This document shows, piece by piece, positions 6,937 through 13,759 of a stretch of 21,578 nt of DNA. Origin of the DNA: Soonwooa sp. (lineage in GTDB: Bacteria > Bacteroidota > Bacteroidia > Flavobacteriales > Weeksellaceae); the NCBI RefSeq assembly GCF_030151385.1, contig NZ_JASLDS010000011.1, positions 1-21,578 of the forward strand, read 5' to 3'. The translations under genes were made by a program, and so were the position numbers. The notes under the pieces are model-generated. The model did not search any database and was not told where the DNA came from. It saw only the letters and a list, made by a program, of their open reading frames with translations. Position 1 is the stretch's first letter, and each line of letters starts with the position of its first letter.

Positions 6937-8400
6937 GTGAGTATCAAAAATAATCCAAAAATAATGAAGGCTTGGGCTCTGTACGACTGGGCCAATTCTG
7001 TATATTCTTTAGTAATTACCTCGACGATTTTCCCAATTTACTTTTCCATTTTAACAACAGCACGCGAAACGCGAATGTATGTTGAATCTACAGGAAAATG
7101 GATTGATGTGCCTGTGAGGCACATGATCAAAATATTCGGTCGCGAATACCAACCCGACGCAGTCTATGGTTATTCTTTGACGTTGTCGTTTGTAATCGTT
7201 GTTTTGCTCTCACCAATTCTGTCTTCGTTGGCAGATACCATCGGGAACAAAAAATCATTCTTGCAATTCTTCTGTTATCTAGGAGCAACATCTTGTATGG
7301 GATTGGCGATGTTTACAGGGATGGGAACGGTTTGGCTAGGACTATTGTTTAGTGTTACTGCGAGTGTCGGTTTCTGGGGAAGTTTGGTGTTTTACAATTC
7401 ATTTTTGCCAGATATTGCAACACCTGACAAGCAAGATGCCTTGTCAGCGAAAGGCTATGTCTATGGTTATATTGGTTCTGTAATTTTGGTAATTATTTGT
7501 TTGGTTTTAATTCAAGTTTTAGCAAAAGATGCTGATCAAGCAAAGCTTTATACAAGAATTAGCTTTTTGTTAACTGGTGCTTGGTGGTTTGGATTTTCAC
7601 AATACACGTTTAAGCATTTGCCACAGTTCGGTAATGTTAAAGATCAACTTCCAAAAGATTTGGTGTTGTTAAACCACAAAAACCTTTTCAAAAGCCATAA
7701 AAATAATGGTGGTTTTTTCTTTGTATTAAAAAAGAATATTACGTTTTATAAAGATATTGGTAAAGAAAGTTTTAGAGAATTGTTTAAGGTTGGAAATCAT
7801 CTTTTTAGAGATGCGAATCTTAAGTATTTTCTATCGAGTTTCTTTTTCTTTAGTGTTGGGATGCAAACGATTTTCTTAATGGCAACACTTTTTGGTAAAT
7901 CGGAAATTAATCTGGCACAAGATAAATTGATTTTGACTTTGCTGGTTATCCAGATTGAAGCGATTATTGGAGCGTTAATTTTTTCAAGATTATCAAAGAA
8001 AATTGGTAACAAAAATGTGATTTCGATTTGTATTGTTTTGTGGATTGTAGCTTGTCTTTCGGCTTATTATCTTAATAAAGAAAATCCAAATGTCGAGTAT
8101 CAATTCTATGGTGTAGCGTCGATTGTAGGTCTTGTTATGGGCGGATTGCAGGCGATGTCTCGATCAACTTATTCTAAGTTGTTGCCACAAGACGGTATGG
8201 AAAACACAACCTATTTTAGTTTTTATGATGTTTTAGAAAAATTAGCAATTATTTTGGGAACTTTCATTTTTGCAACTTTAATTGATCATTTCAATAATAT
8301 GCGTTATGCTGCTTTATCTATGACCATTTTCTTTGCGATAGGATTGATTTTAATTCGTTTTTTAAAGACGGATGTCAACAAAGAGAAAGTAAATTCTTAG
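6937..8400 (+). CDS. MFS transporter, UMF1/Atg22-like
   Basis: 487 residues with about 12 hydrophobic segments and the family's characteristic N-terminus AWALYDWANSVYSLVIT (12-28), followed by TIFPIYF. UMF1 proteins are major facilitator superfamily members related to yeast Atg22, the vacuolar amino-acid effluxer. The bacterial substrate is not established. A long charged loop between the two halves (LPKDLVLLNHKNLFKSHKNN) and G-G-L-Q-A-M-S-R-S in the second half fit the family. The start is GTG at 6937, behind TAAAAC. An ATG at 6964 (residue 10) is an alternative that still precedes the family motif. The gene stands alone on the plus strand with its own promoter. Its stop codon overlaps the end of a large palindrome (8397-8593). 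Confidence 0.88.
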   Translation: MSIKNNPKIMKAWALYDWANSVYSLVITSTIFPIYFSILTTARETRMYVESTGKWIDVPVRHMIKIFGREYQPDAVYGYSLTLSFVIVVLLSPILSSLADTIGNKKSFLQFFCYLGATSCMGLAMFTGMGTVWLGLLFSVTASVGFWGSLVFYNSFLPDIATPDKQDALSAKGYVYGYIGSVILVIICLVLIQVLAKDADQAKLYTRISFLLTGAWWFGFSQYTFKHLPQFGNVKDQLPKDLVLLNHKNLFKSHKNNGGFFFVLKKNITFYKDIGKESFRELFKVGNHLFRDANLKYFLSSFFFFSVGMQTIFLMATLFGKSEINLAQDKLILTLLVIQIEAIIGALIFSRLSKKIGNKNVISICIVLWIVACLSAYYLNKENPNVEYQFYGVASIVGLVMGGLQAMSRSTYSKLLPQDGMENTTYFSFYDVLEKLAIILGTFIFATLIDHFNNMRYAALSMTIFFAIGLILIRFLKTDVNKEKVNS

Positions 8401-8593
8401 AGACTGATTAAATTTTATTGGTAAAATTTTCATAGCTATTTTGAGATGAATTTTTTATTTCATGTTTGAAGATTTAGCGGGCTAAATCAAAAATGAGAAG
8501 TAAAAAATTGGCTTAAAAGAGCATTAAAATTTAGCAAAGAACATTTGCATAGGTTAAAAATGTATTTCGGTAAAATTTTTAATCAGGCTCTAA
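8397..8593. repeat. Imperfect 197-bp palindrome, MITE-like element
   Basis: The ends are inverted copies. TTAGAGACTGATTAAA at the left matches TTAGAGCCTGATTAAA on the other strand at the right (8593 inward), with one mismatch. TTTTA follows in both, with two extra bases on the right arm. Further in, AATTTTTTATTTC (8449-8461) pairs with GAAGTAAAAAATT (8497-8509) with one mismatch. The centre is a perfect palindrome with 8-base arms (8471-8488, GATTTAGC-GG-GCTAAATC). The left arm also folds alone (AAATTTTA-TTGG-TAAAATTT). There is no open frame of note inside. It starts on the UMF1 stop codon and ends about 60 bases before the promoter of the next gene. It is probably a non-autonomous mobile repeat or a long RNA hairpin. 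Confidence 0.65.
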
Positions 8594-8655
8594 ATGTTAA
8601 TTTTATTTAAAATTTCGGCATTTAATTTGTTGATACTGTAATGGAAAATATTTTG

Positions 8656-8663
8656 TAAATTTG
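8656..8663 (+). promoter_or_regulatory. Promoter -7 element of the mevalonate kinase/prenyltransferase pair
   Basis: TAAATTTG is an exact TAnnTTTG match. The best -33 candidate is a TTG at about 8630, with a spacer somewhat longer than usual (about 23). Transcription would start near 8670 with a short A-rich leader (AAAAACACAAAAACATAAG) before the ATG at 8692. Confidence 0.5.
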
Positions 8664-8691
8664 CAGTATAAAAACACAAAAACATAAGTTA

Positions 8692-9621
8692 ATGACCAAC
8701 CCTTTATTTTATGCTAAAATTATTCTTTTTGGAGAATATGGAATGATTGAGAACTCACAAGGTCTTGTTGTTCCTTACAGCTTTTATAAAGGAACTTTGA
8801 AGTTTTCTGAATTGACTTCGGAGTTCGAAAAAAAATCAAATCAACATTTACAAAAATATGCTGACTTCTTGGCAACGCTTAATTTGCCAGGAAATTTCAA
8901 ACTAAACATCGATGCTTTCAAAAAGGATATTTCTTCGGGATTATTCTTTGACTCTAATATTCCGCAAGGATATGGAGTTGGAAGTTCTGGTGCTTTGGTT
9001 GCTGCAATTTTTGAAAAATATTCATTAGAAAAACTTAGTCCAGATACGATCTCTAAGGATAATCTAAAACAGCTAAAAGCTATTTTTGGCGAAATGGAAA
9101 GTTATTTCCATGGAAAAAGTTCGGGGATGGATCCTTTGATTTGTTATATGAATCTTCCAATCCTTATCGAGAATAGAGAAAATCTAGACAAAGTCGCAAT
9201 CCCTGATAATGCGACGGAAGGTAAAGGTGCAGTATTTTTGATTGACTCTGGAATTACGGGCGAAACAGGTCCTATGATTCAGATTTTCTTTGAAAAAATG
9301 AAAACTGAAGGTTTCAGAAAAACAATGAAAGAAGAGTTTATCCGTTATAATAATGCTTGTATCGAAGCTTTTCTGAAAAAAGATATGAATCCCTTTTTCA
9401 GAAATCTTAAGAAGCTTTCGGTTTGGGCTTATGACCACTTCAAACCAATGATTCCTGAAAGTATTTATAACATTTGGAAAAAGGGAATCGACAGCAATGC
9501 TTACTACCTGAAACTTTGTGGAAGTGGCGGTGGAGGCTACATTTTAGGATTTACAAAAGACTACGAAAAAGCTGAAAAAATGCTTTCTGGCTTCCAGAAA
9601 GAAGTGATATACAGATTTTAA
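8692..9621 (+). CDS. GHMP kinase, probable mevalonate kinase
   Basis: 309 residues with the three GHMP kinase motifs. Motif 1 is at 8-17 (AKIILFGEYG, with Lys9). Motif 2, the ATP phosphate loop, is at 91-101 (PQGYGVGSSGA). GKSSGMDP (141-148) holds the likely catalytic Asp147, and motif 3 (KLCGSGGGGYILGF) starts at 274. Among GHMP kinases the GKxSGxDP signature is typical of mevalonate kinase, which makes phosphomevalonate from mevalonate and ATP on the way to isopentenyl diphosphate. Flavobacteriia use the mevalonate route, which fits. The next gene, a prenyltransferase, starts 6 bases after the stop, so the two form an isoprenoid operon. Phosphomevalonate kinase is the main alternative. Cytosolic. 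Confidence 0.8.
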   Translation: MTNPLFYAKIILFGEYGMIENSQGLVVPYSFYKGTLKFSELTSEFEKKSNQHLQKYADFLATLNLPGNFKLNIDAFKKDISSGLFFDSNIPQGYGVGSSGALVAAIFEKYSLEKLSPDTISKDNLKQLKAIFGEMESYFHGKSSGMDPLICYMNLPILIENRENLDKVAIPDNATEGKGAVFLIDSGITGETGPMIQIFFEKMKTEGFRKTMKEEFIRYNNACIEAFLKKDMNPFFRNLKKLSVWAYDHFKPMIPESIYNIWKKGIDSNAYYLKLCGSGGGGYILGFTKDYEKAEKMLSGFQKEVIYRF

Positions 9622-9627
9622 TTTTGC

Positions 9628-10551
9628 ATGAGTCAAAACATTGAAAAACGTAACAAAAATTTCGCCTATCGATTTAATCAATTGATGGGCTTTATTTTAG
9701 GCGCACGTTTTTTTGTGGTGGCTTTATTGGCTTTTGCATTGTATGTTTCGACTTTCTTTTTGTTTAATCGTGAAGAATCCTTTAAGGTTTTTGTTTTCGA
9801 TTATCATGCACATTTAATTATTCTTTGTTCGGTACTCAGTATCTTGGCAGGTGGTATTATCAACCAATTTTACGATCAAGAAAAAGATAAGGTTACCAAA
9901 CCTTTCCGCAGTAGAATTCAATCTTTTTTAAAACAAAAATATTTTCTTTACGCTTATATTTTCCTTAATGCCTTATGCTTAAGCATTGCCTTTAGCCAAT
10001 CTTGGAATGTTTTTATATTCTTCTTGGTCTATCAATTCCTAATGTGGTTTTATAGTCATAAATTAAGTAAAATTTTAATTGTCAATAATTTAACCTTTGT
10101 TGGGTTAACGATGTATCCATTTTTTGGAATGTTGGTGTATTACAAAACCTTTACTTTGAAAGTCTTTTTTATGGCAATTTTTCTTTTTCTAATGTTGATG
10201 ATTATCGATATGGTGAAAGATCTTTTAACAAAAAATGCTGACAAAATATTTGGCTACAAAACAATAGCAAATAGCTTTAGTTCAACTACAGCAAGACAAA
10301 TTATCATTACATTTTGTCTGCTTGCATTTGTAGTTTCGTTGATTATTATAAAAGGTATTGGACTTCATAGCATTATGTCTTTCTATTTTTTAGGAGGCTT
10401 AATTGTTCTTTTATTATGTGTTTTTTGGATGCTTCGAAATCGCAAAAATGACAAACTCACTACCTTAAGTGTTCTAAAGTTTTGGATTTTTGTAGGTATA
10501 CTCGCGATGTTATTTGATGGTATCTATAATAAGTTCAGTTGGGCAATCTAG
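9628..10551 (+). CDS. UbiA-family prenyltransferase, probable geranylgeranylglyceryl phosphate synthase type
   Basis: 307 residues, with about 8-9 membrane helices and both aspartate motifs of the UbiA superfamily. The first runs from N79 to D87 (NQFYDQEKD) and the second from D194 to D205 (DMVKDLLTKNAD), followed by K-I-F-G-Y-K-T-I-A. These bind the Mg-diphosphate of the prenyl donor. In flavobacteria, UbiA proteins beside mevalonate kinase are commonly annotated as geranylgeranylglycerol-phosphate geranylgeranyltransferase. That specific acceptor is inferred from context; menaquinone-type or other acceptors remain possible. It is co-transcribed with the upstream kinase (6-base gap). Located in the inner membrane. 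Confidence 0.8.
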   Translation: MSQNIEKRNKNFAYRFNQLMGFILGARFFVVALLAFALYVSTFFLFNREESFKVFVFDYHAHLIILCSVLSILAGGIINQFYDQEKDKVTKPFRSRIQSFLKQKYFLYAYIFLNALCLSIAFSQSWNVFIFFLVYQFLMWFYSHKLSKILIVNNLTFVGLTMYPFFGMLVYYKTFTLKVFFMAIFLFLMLMIIDMVKDLLTKNADKIFGYKTIANSFSSTTARQIIITFCLLAFVVSLIIIKGIGLHSIMSFYFLGGLIVLLLCVFWMLRNRKNDKLTTLSVLKFWIFVGILAMLFDGIYNKFSWAI

Positions 10552-10593
10552 TATAAGCACAAAAAGGCTTTTCAATATTGTTTTAAAAAAGTC

Positions 10594-10601
10594 TATCTTT
10601 G
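10594..10601 (+). promoter_or_regulatory. Promoter -7 element of the pseudouridine synthase gene
   Basis: TATCTTTG fits TAnnTTTG exactly and lies 15 bases before the ATG at 10617, leaving a very short leader (CAAAAATTTTAAAAC). No clear TTTG was found at the usual -33 distance, so this is a moderate call. It would uncouple this gene from the prenyltransferase operon 65 bases upstream. Confidence 0.45.
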
Positions 10602-10616
10602 CAAAAATTTTAAAAC

Positions 10617-11645
10617 ATGAGCAGAAACGAGAGAAATTCTTCAGACAGAAATAAAAAGACCGGAAATTTTGGAGGGAGAAAGTCTTCTGAAAATTCGCGT
10701 GGCTCAAGAAGTGGATCTAGCAGTACTTCTGGAACAGGAGGATCTTTTGGCGGATCTAACAAATTTGGAAAACCAAAAACAAAACGAGGACGCGACTTCG
10801 ATTCTAGAGATAAGTACGAAGGTGGCGAGAGAAAATTTGGTCCCAAAAGACCATTTAATAGAAGCGAGGAAGAAGGCGAACGCGTTAAATCGTATATTCA
10901 AAAAAGGAAACTTGATAAATTAGCGAAAGCACCAAAAGAGACGATTCGTCTTAACAAGTACATCGCTAATTCAGGGATTTGTAGTAGGAGAGAAGCGGAT
11001 GAACTTATCACACAAGGTTTGGTGGAAGTTAATGGTGTTGTCGTTACGGAAATGGGTTATCAGGTTCAGAAAACCGACCGCGTTGTGTTTGATGGACAAG
11101 GTATTACACCAGAAAAGCCTGTGTATGTTGTTCTTAACAAGCCAAAAGGTTATATTTCTACAACCAAAGATGAGAAGGCTAGAAAGACCGTAATGGATCT
11201 TGTAGCGAATGCGTCGCCATATAGATTGTTCCCAGTTGGACGATTGGATCGCCAAACGACTGGTGTTATTTTGTTGACGAATGATGGTCACATGACGAAG
11301 AAGTTAACGCATCCATCATTTAATATGAAGAAAATATATCATGTTACTTTGGATAGAAAATTATCAATTGAAGATTTGCATGCTATTGGAGACGGAATTC
11401 GTCTAGAAGAAGGTGTTGCTGAAGTTGACAGCATTTCTTTTATTGAAGGAAAACCAAAGAATGAGATTGGTATCGAAATCCATATTGGCTGGAATCGTGT
11501 TGTAAGACGTATTTTCCAAAAGCTAGGCTACGAAGTAGAATCTTTGGATCGCGTGATGTTTGCAGGTCTTACAAAGAAAAACATCAAACGTGGACATTGG
11601 AGAATTCTTACAGAACTAGAAGTTAACAATTTGAAAATGTTATAA
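10617..11645 (+). CDS. Pseudouridine synthase, RluB/RsuA type, with low-complexity N-terminus
   Basis: 342 residues. Residues 1-100 are a disordered Gly/Ser/Arg/Lys-rich extension (SGSSSTSGTGGSFGGSNKFG). An S4 RNA-binding domain follows at about 109-160 (IRLNKYIANSGICSRREADE), then the catalytic domain from about 168. The family motif GRLDRQTTG (208-216) holds the catalytic Asp211. Other expected pieces are VVLNKPKGYISTT and GWNRVVRRIFQKLGYEVESL. RluB makes pseudouridine in helix 89 of 23S rRNA and RsuA acts on 16S rRNA; RluB is favoured by the S4 spacing and context. The basic tail is much longer than in Escherichia coli proteins and is typical of Bacteroidota homologues. A strong hairpin terminator follows. 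Confidence 0.9.
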   Translation: MSRNERNSSDRNKKTGNFGGRKSSENSRGSRSGSSSTSGTGGSFGGSNKFGKPKTKRGRDFDSRDKYEGGERKFGPKRPFNRSEEEGERVKSYIQKRKLDKLAKAPKETIRLNKYIANSGICSRREADELITQGLVEVNGVVVTEMGYQVQKTDRVVFDGQGITPEKPVYVVLNKPKGYISTTKDEKARKTVMDLVANASPYRLFPVGRLDRQTTGVILLTNDGHMTKKLTHPSFNMKKIYHVTLDRKLSIEDLHAIGDGIRLEEGVAEVDSISFIEGKPKNEIGIEIHIGWNRVVRRIFQKLGYEVESLDRVMFAGLTKKNIKRGHWRILTELEVNNLKML

Positions 11646-11651
11646 AATAAA

Positions 11652-11680
11652 AGAGAGCTAAACTTTAGCTCTCTTTTTTT
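11652..11680. terminator. Bidirectional terminator between pseudouridine synthase and beta-barrel genes
   Basis: AGAGAGCT...AGCTCTCT stem (11652-11674; the inner AAA/TTT can also pair) followed by a seven-T run on the plus strand. On the minus strand it is followed by CTTTTATTTTAT. It separates two convergent genes. Confidence 0.85.
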
Positions 11681-11693
11681 ATTAAGTTTTGGT

Positions 11694-12248
11694 TTAGAAA
11701 ATATAAGACAATCCGCCTTGGATAAAGCCTCTTGTACCAATACTTGGTTCTACAAATACGCCAAAATTGCCTCCATATCTCACACCAATCGGCATAATGT
11801 TAAAAGCAAAAAATGTGTCATTGTTTTTCTGAACAGTGTTGGAAGAGTCAACATAATCGAGATCTCTAAACAATGCTCCTGCAGAAATGCCAGAATAAAA
11901 ACGCCATTTTTTATCAGCATCGGACCAGAAGTAATCTATTTTTGGTAAAATGGAAAAATAAGATTGTTTTTTGTAGCTCGATTTTGTCTCGTTGAAGGAT
12001 TCTAGGTTGGCTTCGATACCATAACGCCATTTCATGTTCTGGCTGTAAGTTGTCACAGCAACTGTAAAAACACCATTGCTTTCGGGCATAACAGCTTCAC
12101 TCGTAAAGATGGCATTGCCAATTCCTTTTAGCAGCGAATCTGCTTCACCAAATAAAGAAGCGCTTCCATAACCTGCTGAGATTTCAAACTTTTGGGCATT
12201 CGACATCGAGAGGCTACAAAATGCAGCCATAATGAATAATTTTTTCAT
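11694..12248 (-). CDS. Outer-membrane beta-barrel protein, porin-like
   Basis: 184 residues. The signal peptide MKKLFIMAAFCSLSMSNAQ is followed by KFEISAGYGSASLFGEAD. The remainder alternates hydrophobic and polar residues in strands with Gly and aromatic girdles (WRYGIEANLESFNETKS, SYFSILPKIDYFW, KWRFYSGISAGALFRDL, FAFNIMPIGVRYGGNFGVF). It ends with a Phe-terminal strand (GFIQGGLSYIF), the usual beta-signal for outer-membrane insertion. This matches the eight-strand outer-membrane beta-barrel class common in Bacteroidota. No substrate can be named. A minus-strand promoter-like TATTTTTG is at 12285-12278. The gene is isolated between two terminators. Confidence 0.82.
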   Translation of the reverse strand: MKKLFIMAAFCSLSMSNAQKFEISAGYGSASLFGEADSLLKGIGNAIFTSEAVMPESNGVFTVAVTTYSQNMKWRYGIEANLESFNETKSSYKKQSYFSILPKIDYFWSDADKKWRFYSGISAGALFRDLDYVDSSNTVQKNNDTFFAFNIMPIGVRYGGNFGVFVEPSIGTRGFIQGGLSYIF

Positions 12249-12277
12249 GGTTAAATAGTTTTAAAAGTTTTTCGTTA

Positions 12278-12285
12278 CAAAAATA
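12278..12285 (-). promoter_or_regulatory. Promoter -7 element of the beta-barrel gene
   Basis: Read on the minus strand this is TATTTTTG, an exact TAnnTTTG match, 29 bases upstream of the ATG. No clear -33 TTTG was found. It overlaps the T-run of the pncA terminator by two bases, so termination of pncA and initiation of this gene share sequence. Confidence 0.35.
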
Positions 12286-12315
12286 AAAAAAAACTGCTCT
12301 AAAAAAAGCAGTTTT
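12284..12315 (-). terminator. Terminator of the nicotinamidase gene
   Basis: AAAACTGCT (12290-12298) and AGCAGTTTT (12307-12315) form a 9-bp stem around an 8-base loop. On the minus strand it runs into a stretch of T. It lies 25 bases past the pncA stop. Confidence 0.8.
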
Positions 12316-12340
12316 GATAATATTTGAATAACAAATTGGT

Positions 12341-12946
12341 TTATCCTAAAATGGTCACTCGGTTTTCTACTAAATCGTAGATTGCATTTTTAGCATTTTC
12401 TGGTTTTACATTAACAGCTTTGGTGCCGTTGAAGTGTACACAAGTCACAAAGCCTTCTTTAACTGAATCTAGGGCTGTAAACTTCACGCAGTAATCTAAT
12501 GCCAAACCAACAATCTCCACAAGTTGAATATCATGGTATTTGAGATAGTCTGCAAGACCAGTTTTCATAAAATGGTTATTATCTTGGAAGCCACTGTAGC
12601 TGTCAATCTCTGCATTGGTACCTTTCTGGATAATTTTTGTTGCTTTGGAAATATTTAGATCTTTATGAAACTCTGCGCCAAAAGTACCTTGTACACAATG
12701 GTCTGGCCACATAAACTGAGGAACACTGTTTAAGATAATACTTTCTCCAACCTGACGACCATTATTACTTGCAAAAGATTTGTGATTTGCTGGATGCCAA
12801 TCTTGGGTCAAAATAATTTCGTCATATTGATTATCTTCCATCAAAAGGTTAACATAAGGGATAATATCGTTAGCATTTGGCACAGCTAAAGCGCCACCTT
12901 CGCAAAAGTCATTCTGAATATCAACAACGATAAGTGCTTTTTTCAT
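12341..12946 (-). CDS. pncA: Nicotinamidase
   Basis: 201 residues, the size of PncA. It hydrolyses nicotinamide to nicotinate and ammonia for NAD salvage in the cytosol. The catalytic triad is visible: Asp9 (LIVVDIQNDFCEGGAL), Lys108 (IIQKGTNAEIDSYSGF) and Cys153 (GLALDYCVKFTALD). The metal site is Asp49 and His51 (TQDWHPANHKSF), with His83 in MWPDHCVQGTFGAEF. The family-typical cis-peptide region V-G-L-A-L-D-Y-C-V is intact. It is monocistronic: a terminator follows, and a Crp/Fnr regulator is transcribed away from it across a 168-base gap. Pyrazinamidase activity is a known side reaction of this family. Confidence 0.95.
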   Translation of the reverse strand: MKKALIVVDIQNDFCEGGALAVPNANDIIPYVNLLMEDNQYDEIILTQDWHPANHKSFASNNGRQVGESIILNSVPQFMWPDHCVQGTFGAEFHKDLNISKATKIIQKGTNAEIDSYSGFQDNNHFMKTGLADYLKYHDIQLVEIVGLALDYCVKFTALDSVKEGFVTCVHFNGTKAVNVKPENAKNAIYDLVENRVTILG

Positions 12947-12962
12947 AAAAATATATTTATTA

Positions 12963-12970
12963 CAAATTTA
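12963..12970 (-). promoter_or_regulatory. Promoter -7 element of pncA
   Basis: On the minus strand this reads TAAATTTG, an exact match to TAnnTTTG, 16 bases upstream of the pncA ATG. A -33 element at normal spacing is not obvious. The surrounding 168-base divergent region holds no other gene. An operator for the neighbouring Crp/Fnr protein was looked for and not clearly found. Confidence 0.4.
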
Positions 12971-13114
12971 TACTAAATTAAGTAGTTCTCCTAGCTTGTT
13001 GCAGTAATTATACCAATTAATAAAGAGGTACAAATTGTCATATTTTAGTTGCTAACAATCTTAGGTAAATGTGAAATAGAATTAGTATTTTTAAATTTCA
13101 AAAATATACGACAA

Positions 13115-13705
13115 ATGGTAAGTAATTTTCACAAGCACCTTTCGGAGATTTTAGAAATTCCAGAAGAAAGTGTTACTCTATGTTCGACGCATTATCAGGT
13201 AAAACATTTCAAAAAGGGAAGTGTTTTGGTAAGAGAAGGCGATATTAATAACGAACGTTATTTTGTGGAAAAAGGCTTACTAAGAATGTATTCCATTGAT
13301 AAAATTGGTAAAGAGCATGTGATTCAATTTGCGCCAGAAGGTTGGATTATTTCTGATTCTACTAGCCAAATGCTTAATGAAAAGTCTCGTTTCTATATCG
13401 AAGCGATTGAAGATTCGGAGGTTGTTGTAATGGCTGATGATTTTTTGTTTAAACTAGCAGAATTGCATCCACAAGTTGCAGAACGAAATCAAATGTTAAT
13501 GTTTAATCATATTAAAAATTTACAAAATCGTGTCAATGCTTTGATTAGCACAACTGCTGAAGAACGCTATATGGATTTTCTGAAAAAATATCCGAATATC
13601 ATGTTGCGTGTGCCACAATGGATGGTCGCTTCTTATCTAGGAATTACGCCAGAAAGTCTTAGTCGTGTCCGAAAAGAATTGGCAAAGAAGAATTTTGAAG
13701 TATAA
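13115..13705 (+). CDS. Crp/Fnr-family transcription regulator
   Basis: 196 residues from the ATG at 13115 (MVSNFHKHLSEILEIPEES). A frame open from 13049 adds 22 residues without family character, so the shorter start is preferred. The N-terminal half is a cyclic-nucleotide-binding fold (HFKKGSVLVREGDINNERYF, VEKGLLRMYSIDKIGKEHVI). It lacks the Arg of the canonical cAMP phosphate-binding loop and has no Cys cluster for an iron-sulfur centre, so it probably senses something else or nothing. The C-terminal half is the helix-turn-helix (VPQWMVASYLGITPESLSRV, then RKELAKK). Targets are unknown. Its divergent neighbour pncA is a candidate by position only. Confidence 0.88.
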   Translation: MVSNFHKHLSEILEIPEESVTLCSTHYQVKHFKKGSVLVREGDINNERYFVEKGLLRMYSIDKIGKEHVIQFAPEGWIISDSTSQMLNEKSRFYIEAIEDSEVVVMADDFLFKLAELHPQVAERNQMLMFNHIKNLQNRVNALISTTAEERYMDFLKKYPNIMLRVPQWMVASYLGITPESLSRVRKELAKKNFEV

Positions 13706-13725
13706 ATAAATTTTAAAACAAATAA

Positions 13726-13754
13726 AAAATCCTGAGCATTGCACTCAGGATTTT
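13726..13754. terminator. Bidirectional terminator between regulator and carboxylase operon
   Basis: AAAATCCTGAG (13726-13736) and CTCAGGATTTT (13744-13754) form a perfect 11-bp stem around a 7-base loop. T-rich tails follow in both directions. It separates convergent transcription units. Confidence 0.88.
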
Positions 13755-13759
13755 GTTTA

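Noticed and set aside
10971..11291. Open frame of 106 codons on the minus strand
   Set aside because: It is antisense to the catalytic part of the pseudouridine synthase gene, which has clear family motifs in its own frame.
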